Below, piece by piece: positions 1 through 9,500 of a stretch of 64,000 nucleotides of DNA (the stretch's first letter is position 1; every line of letters starts with the position of its first letter). A program made the translations under genes and the position numbers. Below the pieces are notes generated by a model, which did not search any database, was not told where the DNA came from, and was given only the letters and a program-made list of their open reading frames with translations. Source of the DNA: Pycnococcus provasolii (lineage: Eukaryota > Chlorophyta > Pseudoscourfieldiophyceae > Pseudoscourfieldiales); assembly GCA_049487715.1 (NCBI GenBank), contig CP150546.1:372001-436000 (forward strand), given 5' to 3'.

Positions 1-26
1 CACAAAAAAAACAAAACATATGGTAG

Positions 27-1259
27 CGGCTGTCTTTTACCACTGACGACTTCGATCCCGCAGTCTTGAACGAGCTGCTGCGCGACGTTCTGAACGTCGA
101 ATCGAGCGACGTAGCGAAGAGTTTGCCAAGCGAGAATGTGCCGATGGAGGAAATTCCGCCAGGTGAGACACCACTTGCACCCTTGCACGTCAATACAAAC
201 GCGCAAACACTTCCTCACTAACACACGCAAACACACGCAGGAACGCTTCTGTGGCACAACAGTGCGCCCGACACCGCTCCTCCATACGAACAGCGTACTG
301 GCGCGCAGCTGATGCACACTGGACCGACGCGTTCACTGGACACCGTGACGAACGCGTCGATGCTAGTCCCGCAGCTTCCCGGATCCTCCAAGGCTGGTGA
401 CGCGGAGGCAGCTGCGACGAGAAAGGCGCGCGAATCTGCGTACCGCGGTGCAGTGCATAAGCTCATGGCAAGCAGCGGCAGCGGCAAGGTAGCCAAGGCG
501 AGCAGCAGTGGAAAGGCTCGCGGCAAAGGGCGTCCGGCACAGCAAAAGACGTCGCTGTTTAACGCGCTGGGCAGGTTCATGCAGCAGAAGATGCAAGAAA
601 ATCCAAACTTGTCCGCCGCTGTTTCGACGACGCCTGCATTGCGACCTCTCGATGCAACGCTGCGTGACATCGAGAAGGAGGTGCCAGGGCTGGGCGTTGC
701 CAAGGCGCGGAATCTCCTCGACAAGTACTCCGTCGATTACACCATCGATGCAGCCAGCGAAGGCACGGAGGCGGAGCGTCAAATGCACGTGATGCAGGTG
801 GACGACATCCCCTTTGCCTTGCCACCTCCGCCACCCCCGCCACCTCAGGCAGCTGCGGCGCTGGCAAAGGAAGAGCCTGGAGCAGGAGGAGGCGGCGATG
901 CGAGCGCCAGCAATCTACGCGTGGCGCCGGCGTATAAGCGCAAGCTCATGGCCAAGGAAGCGAAATTTCGAGGTGCGTCTGAGTCCCCGGAAGCGATTAA
1001 TGTGCTCAGAGCGTGGCTGTTAGAGCACTGGGATAATCCGTTTCCGAGTCCGAAAGATAAGGAGATGCTCGCCCGCAAAACGGGGCTCCAGGTGCAGCAG
1101 GTTGCAAACTGGTACATCAACGAGCGCACGCGCACGTGGAAGCCCCTGAACTTGAAGCTTGCTGATAAGTTGGACGCGGAGGAGGCTGCTGAAGCCGGAC
1201 GCGCCGCCGCCTTAGCCGCAGCGGCTAAGGCGGCGGCAGCGTCCGAATCCCCCCTGTAG
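27..1259 (+). CDS. TALE-class homeodomain transcription factor (5' partial)
   Basis: Probable DNA-binding nuclear regulator. The last exon (241-1259) carries a TALE homeodomain at about nt 955-1150. Its third helix reads NWYINERTRTWKP, close to the plant BELL/KNOX form WFINxRxRxWKP, and the three-residue-extended loop region (HWDNPFPSPKDKE) precedes it. An upstream exon in the matching phase runs 27-162 and is joined by a 78-nt intron, 163-240 (gtgagac...acacgcag). An in-frame TAG lies at 24-26 and no ATG is available near it, so the reading frame probably enters through an acceptor at about 25-26 and the true start lies before the window. The rest is low complexity: a proline run near nt 830 and an alanine tail. 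Whether it is BELL-like or KNOX-like cannot be settled from this segment; the WKP after the homeodomain fits both. The class call is confident, the 5' structure is not. Confidence 0.8.
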
Positions 1260-1751
1260 CACAACCGGAGAGAAGGTGGAGTGTAACTAACTTAGCTATA
1301 TATATGTGTGTATATTTTTTGGTGATGTGTACCGCCGGTACCGCACCGGTCCGTTGAATCGTTCGTTCAAACAGCCTATCCGCCCCTAAGGTATAGCTCT
1401 TAAGTCTGATTTCTTAAGTCTGATTTAAAAGCCTTAGGTTGGTGCATAGACTATGATAGTTAAAGAAGTTCAGGCAGTCACAAGAAGTCTCCCTTTGTGA
1501 CAGAATACCACGACTGTACCAGGCTGCCAAGCCACCTGTCTTTGCTTGTAGTTGATAGACTAAGTACTATCATAGTTGGTAGCTTGTTGAACGGAGCCTC
1601 CGGAAAGCCGGACTTGATTGATTTTCCGAGGAGTTTTCGCCTGAAGTGGACCGTTCTTAAAACCCTAACGCTCCCTCAGTCTAAGTAACGGGCTCGCGCC
1701 TGCGCGGTGCACTCCCTCTCCCTCTCGCCTCAACGCTAAGGCCATAGCTTA
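1260..1751. other. Intergenic, no gene seen
   Basis: No supported coding region lies between the homeodomain gene and the ATG27-like gene. A 13-nt unit (TTAAGTCTGATTT) is repeated in tandem at 1400-1412 and 1414-1426. Pyrimidine-rich sequence at about 1705-1730 directly precedes the next start codon and may be its 5' leader. Confidence 0.6.
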
Positions 1752-2774
1752 ATGTCCTCCGAACAACTGCGCCGCTTCCCCGCCTCCGCGCGTGCCTCTG
1801 CAGGAAAGAAGGCCGGTATGGCCTCCTCTCTGAGCGTGCTGGCCCTAACCTTAGCCGCACTTAACTCGGCCTCAGCGGCACGCGCGCCGCTAGCCGGTGA
1901 AGGACAGCTTAAGGCGGTCGGTGACTGCAAGTACGAGACGACGGTGGATGGCGCGACGTACTCTTGGGACCTGAACCCGCTCAAGAACCCAGACGGGTAC
2001 TACGAACTGCAACTATCGCAGGGTACGACGGCGAAGAAGTACTTCTACCAGTTCTGCGGACAGCTCGACCTCGGGACGACGGACCCGGGATGTCAGCCGT
2101 GCCCGCTGTCTTGCCAGAAAACGCGATGTGGTGACGACTGCGCGGTACTCGAGTCGAGCGTGGACTCGGCGAGCTTTTTTCCTACCGTGATTTGCACGAC
2201 GATCGGAGAGTGGGAAACGCAGGGGTCCACGGAGGTGTCCGCGTCATACAGCCTTATCGATCCCGCAGATCCCAAGAAGGGAATCAAATACACGTTCGGC
2301 GGTGGCGACGAGTGCTACCCAGACGCACGCAGCATGAGTGTTCAGGTGGTTTGTCCAGAAGCGGCTGGTCTCAAGCCGCCATTCAACCCGCCAACGACAA
2401 TCACGGAGCAACCGCAGTGCGTCTACAACGCGTCCTATCCACACCCTGCTGGGTGTCCCACCGGCGGAGCTCGCAAGAAGGGAGGTTCTGGCGGTGGCCT
2501 CGGCTTTGGAGGCACCTTCCTGATTATCTTTTTCGTCGGTGGGTTCACGTACTTTGCAGGCGGCTACCTGTACCTCACGCAAAAGGTGGGACTCGCAGGT
2601 ATGGACGCGATTCCCAACTTGCAGTTCTGGCGCGACTTGCCCGGCCTTACGAGTGACGGCGTGCGCTACTTTGCCATTCTGTGCAGTGACGCGTTTAGCA
2701 AAGCGCGCGCGATGGCTTCCGGAGCAGGCGGTGGATCGGGCGCATCGGGCGGAAGCTACACAACCGTCAATTAG
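1752..2774 (+). CDS. ATG27/MRH-type type-I membrane protein
   Basis: Probably a Golgi/endosome-cycling receptor-like protein of the Atg27/mannose-6-phosphate-receptor-homology group, which in yeast takes part in autophagy membrane traffic. The protein is 340 aa from ATG 1752. A second ATG at 1818 (residue 23) begins a clean signal peptide (MASSLSVLALTLAALNSASA), so 318 aa is an alternative product. A Cys-rich lumenal domain follows, with YxFGGGDEC and a later VVCP pattern typical of MRH folds. A Gly-rich spacer, one transmembrane segment at about residues 255-275 (GGTFLIIFFVGGFTYFAGG) and a short Ser/Gly cytosolic tail complete it. The gene stands alone on the plus strand and is followed, tail to tail, by the coiled-coil gene. 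The assignment rests on architecture and Cys pattern, not on strong identity. Confidence 0.65.
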   Translation: MSSEQLRRFPASARASAGKKAGMASSLSVLALTLAALNSASAARAPLAGEGQLKAVGDCKYETTVDGATYSWDLNPLKNPDGYYELQLSQGTTAKKYFYQFCGQLDLGTTDPGCQPCPLSCQKTRCGDDCAVLESSVDSASFFPTVICTTIGEWETQGSTEVSASYSLIDPADPKKGIKYTFGGGDECYPDARSMSVQVVCPEAAGLKPPFNPPTTITEQPQCVYNASYPHPAGCPTGGARKKGGSGGGLGFGGTFLIIFFVGGFTYFAGGYLYLTQKVGLAGMDAIPNLQFWRDLPGLTSDGVRYFAILCSDAFSKARAMASGAGGGSGASGGSYTTVN

Positions 2775-2911
2775 ATTGTGCTGCGCAAGGGTGAGATAAG
2801 GAAGCGAGCATGCGAGCATGCGTGTTGGATGTAGCGATGAATTTCTTAATTTACATTAACCTTATCAAGTTATTTTGTTTTTGACAGGCGCCGGTGGTGG
2901 GGGAGACATAC

Positions 2912-5900
2912 TCACGAACGCTCGTCACCGCTGCTACTCAATGGTGAATAATGTGAAGGGTGTGGATGGACGACCAGGGATCTTAGCAGAGCGATCGATT
3001 CGCGCGCCTCTTGTTTGGCATGCATCATCGAGAGTCGTTGGTGCGGTGGCTCACGCGTGGCAAGCGCAATGCGCAGTGGCACGTCTCGTGCCGCGGGGGC
3101 GGCTGGTGGGGCCGTGTCTGCGAATTGCACGCGCCTTACCGAAGCTGGGGCTGGGGCTGGAGGTGGAGTCAATACGAATGTCGTCATCTGCTCCGGAAGA
3201 TCCTCGTTTCCCAGCCTTTGTCCATTGGCCGACACATCAGGATCTGCCGTAGTAGTATCCGCGATGTGCGAAACTTCAGCGCGCGCTGCACCACCGTGAG
3301 CTTGTCGCTCCAGGAGCTGTCGATTGCGCTGCTCAAGAGCCGAGACGTCAGCCGCTAGCGCGCGAACTGTTTCATCTCGCTCGTCCAGCGCCGCGGCAGA
3401 ATCTTTTCGAAGAGATGCCATTTCCTGATTGTAGGCGAGCTCCATGGATGCTATCGACTGCTTCCATCGAAGATACTCACCCTCGTCCCCAAGGCCTCCT
3501 GCAGATGACACTGACATCACAGGCTGTGCCTGCTCGACAGCATGCAAGCTCTGCGCGCCATCGATAGGCGATGACAGCGCATTCGACAGAGACACTTCAC
3601 CGGTCTCGGCAGCCGTTTCGCTGCGATTCGACCACGCGTCAAACGCCTTTGATGCGGTGTATGTTGCTCGCACGAGCGTGTCATCCGTCGCCGCACCTGT
3701 CGATGCGGCTGCGGATGATGGCGCAACTCGTGAAGGAGGCGTGAATATAGCTGGCTGAGGTGGAGGCGGCGTTATCCTGATGGTTTCATCTTCCTCCACA
3801 TCTTCGTCTTCCGCAGCACGCTCACGTCGCTGTAGGCTTTCCTCCCAGGCGCGAGCTGCCTCAGCGGCTGCAGTCGCCCTCTCGCCGTCAGTGGGATCCG
3901 TGCGGGGATCCGCAGGTGCTGCCGTTCTTGCAGGCTGAGCCGTTGAAGCGAGCATGACACGCCTTGCCGTGTCTTCGGCGGCGCGCACCGACTCGTTTTG
4001 AATGGTCTCCCAGTTCGAACGAAGTGCCTCGCGTAGTGTGATTAGCTCCGCCTCGTGCTCTTTGCGATATTTGTACACTTCGTATTCCGCGGCATTTCGC
4101 GCCTCGTCCCTCAGGCGATTCAGCTCATCGCGAACACGCGCGAGTTCCCCCATTGTCACACTGAGCTCCCTTTCGTGCTTTGCCTTGAGCGCTGTCAATT
4201 CCGCAGAGTGGGATGTACGCAACGCCGACAGCATGTCTCGGTACGTCGACTTCAGCACGTCAAATTGCTGCTGGTTCACCTGGAAAGATTGTGGCGTGCT
4301 GACTTGCGTTGGCATGGCATTCGCTCCACCGTTCAACGTATCCGCAACTTCTTTCTCGGCTGACGCGTGCGTTGTGTTGGTATCCGCGGCGCCGCCATGG
4401 AAATCAGCAGGATGTTGTGGCGCACCGGATTCGGAAGCTGGTGCCGACGGCGTCGGCGAAGGCGTCGTGGCACGCATACTCAGCTTGCTGAGCCAGGCAC
4501 TCGTTCGCACCCACCCCTCTCCTGCTGCTTGAGCGTCAAGGGGCACGACAGCATCACTACGTGCGTCTATTACTGCGCTGTTTTCGTGAACATCCTCACT
4601 TTTTGCGCTGCTGCATGTCGCCTGTTCTGCCATAGATACACGCGCTTCTGTTGCCGTCTGCGATCCTGCATCCACGAGTTCGGTTGCTTCGCATTGTGTG
4701 TCCACCTCCCGTCGCTCGGGCGGGGGTGGCGGTGATGGGGTCACAGTCACGATCGCCTCCGCTTCTGCCGCATGCCGATCAACTTCGAGGCTAACTGCTC
4801 GGAATGCACCGCGCCGCTCGTTGAATGCATCGGCACGTCGCAGCGCATCATCGAGCGCGAGGCGGTTTTGCTCATAAGCCGCCTCGTTAGGTTCCACGAT
4901 CGTGCCGCGTAGATACGAAGCCACCTTATTGATGTGCTTGTCGATGTGCGCCATTTCTCGCCTCGCCTCGGAGGCGTGCGCATCGAGTGCAGCATTGGCC
5001 GCCTTGACACCGACGTCTAGTTTCGCCTCAAACTGTCGCACGCGTTGCATTTTGCGCTCATGGAGCAGTGCCTTTCGATGCGCAATAGCCGCCGTCTCCG
5101 CGGCAGCTCCATCCTTCGCTCTCGCTAGTGCGACAAGGCTTGCGTGCGCGTCCAGCCGCCGTCTTCTCGACTCCGCGCCCGTCATCCTTGAGCTACTCGA
5201 GCGGAGCTCGTCACGCGTCGTGTTAGGCTCGTCTTGTGTGCCGCCTTGCATGTCGCGCAGCTCTCCAAAGGCGGCTGCGGCAGCCTGCACGAGCAGCTCC
5301 CCCTCCAGACGCAGGTGGTCGTCCGCGACGTAGTCGTTGCTCTGCCTCGACTCTTCCCATCGCCGTGCTGCGACGCCGATTGGATACGTCTCTTCCGTCG
5401 CTCTTCCCGAGCTTGCGTCTTGGTTCACGTGCGCTTGCGCTTGCACGTTCGGTGGCGGTCCAATATCCGGCAGTTCGTGCGCCGCCGTTCCGAGGCCGGG
5501 GCACACGTACGTTGCGAGCTCCGCCTCCTTGGCGGCCCAGAAGTCCAGCTCGTTTCTGTAGAATGCCGCGTCCGCCTGTGTCTGTGCTGTATCGTCGACT
5601 CTGAGCTCCTCCACAGGCTCTGGCTCAACAACAGGCTCAACAACTTCAGGCCGTTGAGGCGTCTCCTCAGCGTCAAGAGGCCGTTGAGGCTGATCCTCAA
5701 TGGCCTCAGAGTCAAGAGTCGTGCATACTCCCACTACCAAGAGTCAGCATACTACTGCACGACACTGGAGTTGTCCATCCATGGCACGTGTAAGAGTGGG
5801 ATAATGAAGCGGCCGGCCCCTTGGAAGTTGGAATCGCACAATGACTGACTGTGTGGAGAATACTTACTGGCGAACTGAAGAAGAAGACTCTTAAGAAATG

Positions 5901-5979
5901 AAGATGAAGAAGGGAGAAGCGGGAAGGGAAGTCCTTGCAAGACTCCAAAGGAGAGAAAGCAAAGGCTCATCCACTGCAC
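2912..5979 (-). CDS. Large coiled-coil protein, function unknown
   Basis: The long reading frame (2912-5733, about 940 aa) has no ATG near its 5' end. The first NTG is a TTG at 5740. A strong donor (GTAAGTATT) whose intron begins at 5867 and an acceptor (TTGGTAG) ending at 5734 define a 134-nt intron. This joins an upstream exon starting at ATG 5979 (or 5970) in the correct phase, and the junction itself recreates an ATG codon. The protein is Glu/Ala/Arg-rich with two coiled-coil stretches, around nt 4750-5050 and nt 3970-4290 (repeated ELTALKAKHERELS-like heptads), separated by Pro/Ser-rich disordered linkers. No enzyme motif is visible. A cytoskeletal or scaffold role is possible but is only a guess from composition. 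The reading frame is sound; exon 1 is inferred from splice signals. Confidence 0.6.
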
Positions 5980-6045
5980 TGCATGATTTGGTTGGTATTC
6001 TTAGTCTATGCTCGAACTAGCCGTTGCCCGTTGGGCTTCTTGGGC

Positions 6046-6095
6046 TGCTTTGCTTTGCTTTGCTTTGCTTTGCTTTGCTTTGCTTTGCTTTGCTT
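6046..6095. repeat. TGCTT pentanucleotide microsatellite, 10 copies
   Basis: Ten exact head-to-tail copies of TGCTT occur, directly after TGGGC and ending at TGGTT. The array lies in the intergenic space between two genes that point left. Confidence 0.95.
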
Positions 6096-6158
6096 TGGTT
6101 GGGTCGGTAGTCGTCGGTGGAACTGGTCGGTGGAACTGGTCGGCGGAACTCGTACCTT

Positions 6159-6191
6159 CATTGCAAGGGGGAAAAATTCCCCCTTGCAATG
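6159..6191. repeat. Perfect 15-bp inverted repeat with 3-nt loop
   Basis: The left arm CATTGCAAGGGGGAA is followed by AAA and then its exact reverse complement. It would form a stable hairpin as RNA or a cruciform as DNA. It lies about 365 nt beyond the 3' end of the Cache-receptor gene and about 180 nt upstream of the coiled-coil gene start. Confidence 0.95.
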
Positions 6192-6556
6192 AGCTCCTTG
6201 ACCTCTACTGCCACTTTTTTCTTTCTGTAACTTCAGCAAGATGTAAAGTTAAGCACCTGATGTAAAAGCCAAAAAGATAAATTTTACCCTTTGTAAATAA
6301 AAGGAACTTTGATTTGAACAGTTGTTTGTTCCCGTTCACAAGGCTGCTAGGAAAAGGATTCAGGGTCAAGATTCAGAAAAAAAAACAGTCTTATTACCCT
6401 AGGGTAGGAACCTACTCATCGTTTTACTTTTTACAGTTTTACGTACTTATTACAGTACAGTAGTTATTATAGTTTTACATCCAGGGGCGGACACGTGGAC
6501 GTGGTGAGCGCAAGTGAGCCCCGGCCGCGTGGGCTCCCACGAGGTGCGGGCAGGTA

Positions 6557-9500
6557 CTACACAGTGGCGTCGGCGCCGTCTCCCGTGAACAGTGCGGGCA
6601 GAGCATTGTCGGCGCAGGGTGCCTCAGGAACGATAGGACTGGGATGGACCTCGGCGCGTCCCCACGAAGTTCCAGTTTTGGCGTTGCTCGAATTTCGCGA
6701 AAGTCCTTTGACGAACTTCTTGGAAAGCCGTTCTGGCAACGACGATCGATCCTCCGACAACGACGGAAGCATTAAGGACTTCACACGATCCTTCGCACTC
6801 TGCCATCGACCCATCACAAAGCGCTTCATCGGCGTTTCTTTGCCCCTGACCATATCGCCCGCAGCCATCGCCCACGAGGCCTTCTGAGAGGATTTCCGAG
6901 TGTATCTCGAACCCTGCGACGACGCCTCGACGTACCGGGACGCCCGCACGCCGTTGATAAGCCAGTACAGCGAGCTGCGGTCGCGCTCGTCCGCCGTCAT
7001 GAGCCAATCGCAAATGCTCGCCTGGTCCAGCACATTCACCATCGATGAGAACGAGTTGTTGAGGGAACCGCACTCCTTGTACACATCTACCGCAAAATCC
7101 AGCATGCGCGCAATCTCGTCCCGGCTCGTCTTCGAGCACAACGCTGGGTTCGACAGGTACTCCAGCAGGCACGGTGCCGCTCGCATGAAGCAACGCAGCG
7201 TCTGCGCACGGACAGAGTGCGAGTAGTCAGACGTCCGCCCGCTGTCATGCAGCGTGGCGTCCAACAGCTTCTCCAGCCGGATGACCTCCATCGCCTCGTC
7301 TTTCGTTAAGTTCTCAACCAGCATCATCATCCCGTAGGGATCGAGCGTCTCCAAAATCTCGCTAAAGACGGAGTCACCAAGCATTTTCACGTTCTGCTCG
7401 ATCGAGAATTGTGACGTCTCAAAGTCGTGCAGCGTTTCTGCAAACACCTCCTTGCTGTTTGGATGTGACTCAACGTACTTACCCAGCGCATTGACCGCGT
7501 CCGTCATGAACATTTCCGTGATGCCAAGCTTGTCTAGCCCCAGGCGGCGCATCTCCGAAGGCAAGCCCTTGCCTTGCCCGAGTCGTGTCACGTTCCGCGA
7601 CATGAGCTCGCGACCGAGGTAGACAAGAAAGTCCGTCTCCACGATGGTGTTCACGTCGTCCTGCTCGCGGGAACTGTGCATTATCTGGACGAGGCCTCTC
7701 GCCTGCTCGCGCGTGATGGTGTGCCGATCCGCCTGGTCGACGTAAAGCTTCGGGAATTGCTCTTCGAAGTCTTCGACGCTCACCTGACCGCTGCAATTCC
7801 GATCGAGGAGCCGGAACGCCAGGCGCGACGCCAACATCACGCGCCGTACGCGCTGGCGCGCTTCCTCCACCGCCTCGCCCTCGTCTGGGATGCATTCTTC
7901 GGTGAGCACCTTCCCGAAGCGTGCCGATGACGTCGCAACCGCGCTAAGTCGCGCCTTGTACTCGTCGTACTCGATGTATAGGAGCACCAAGAGCCATAGG
8001 ATGGAGATGGCGAAGAGTCCCATGACAAGAACCTCAAACACACTTTTCACCACTGCCGAGTCGCTGTACGTCTCGACGAGACCGTCCACGATGTATATCA
8101 TAGACACAACGTTCAGGAAGAAGTCGAACCTGTCGATGTAGGAGGCGCGGTACGGAAGGGCGTACGAAGTTGCGCTCATGAAGATGCCGCACAGGACGAG
8201 GCCGATCGCGGCCTGCAGCATGCTGTCGTGCCTGGCGAACTGCAGTGTCAGGCAGATTGTGATCCGCCGCGCGAGAATCACGAGCTCCCAGTAGTAATGC
8301 TCGGGGACATAATTTCGATAAAGAAAACCGTAGCGCGTCAGGTAACGCCGTGTCAATAGCAGATTCTTCTGCTTCCCGCGGATGAGCACCCAGGTCACGA
8401 AAACAGGCAGTCCAATGGCGTAGACGAGTGTGCCCCAGACGGCTATCGGGAGCAACCTCTTGTACGCTGCACTGTCAACAAGCACCCACTTCGCCCCATC
8501 AATGTACGCGATGCCATCTGGCCCCTTGTTATGCACAAACACGTCGTAAACGCGAGTCGTAATCCCCAAGTACATCACCCAGTGCATCTGAAGGAGCGAT
8601 TCGAAGAGGCGATCGGGGCCGTCGTCCACATACCGTTGATCCGTTTCAAGGAAGGGCGGGAATCGTTCAAGGTGGCGATTCTTGACGAGATAAAATGCAA
8701 ATACCCTGGCGTAGTAGACGAGAGCTACGAGAAGCGTTTTTCCCCAGGCGATGGAAAAAAGCAAAACCAACGCAGCTTGGAAACGCCAAGTTGGGACGTG
8801 GCACTGCCAGTACACCACGATGTCCACGTCGAAGTTCACACTGTGCGACAGCACCTGCCAGAAGGATTTGACGGTAGGGGGAAAGTCTAGGTCGAATTGG
8901 CCGAGAACGTCGCTGATCTGCATGAATTCAAGCATAATGGTGAGCGCCTCGAACGGCACTTCGTTCAGCCCGAACCACAGCGCAAATACAAGGAACGTAA
9001 CCACGATTGTGATGCCCCATTGCTCCGCGCCAGGCGCGCACTTCCGGCACGCGCCCTCTCCTGCGGGCTGGCGCGGGTAGCCGGTGTCGTACACGCGAAA
9101 ATATCCATTTTCGCACTCCGAGCACACGTTGCCATAGTACCCCTCCCCACAAAGAAAGCTCTCTCCGCCGATGCAGTTCTTCTCTCCAAGGTCACACTCG
9201 ACGAACATGTGTGGGTGATCCTTCAGTCCAAAGTAACCCGGCAAGGGATATGGGTCGCGGTTCGTCCGCTCTTCCGCGCCCAAGCACGTCCCGCCTTCTG
9301 GACAAGGTTCGCACTCCCTTCCAAATGGCGCTCGCTCCCGCTGAAAGAATCCGACGACGCAGTGGCACTCATCTAAGCTCGTCGCTGGATCGGTTAGAAA
9401 CCGAACTGTGTTTTTTGGACACAGATCGCAACTCGTTGCGTTCGTGCTGTTCTGGTATCGAAACTGCGCGTCCGGTAGCTCAGCACACAAGGTGCACTCA

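Larger units (their letters stand above)
5980..6556. other. Intergenic with microsatellite and inverted repeat
   Basis: No gene is supported here. The segment holds a TGCTT pentanucleotide array (6046-6095), three copies of a ~14-nt unit containing GGTGGAACT/GGCGGAACT (about 6113-6150), a perfect inverted repeat (6159-6191), and an AT-rich stretch with TACAGTA motifs (about 6420-6480). Confidence 0.6.
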
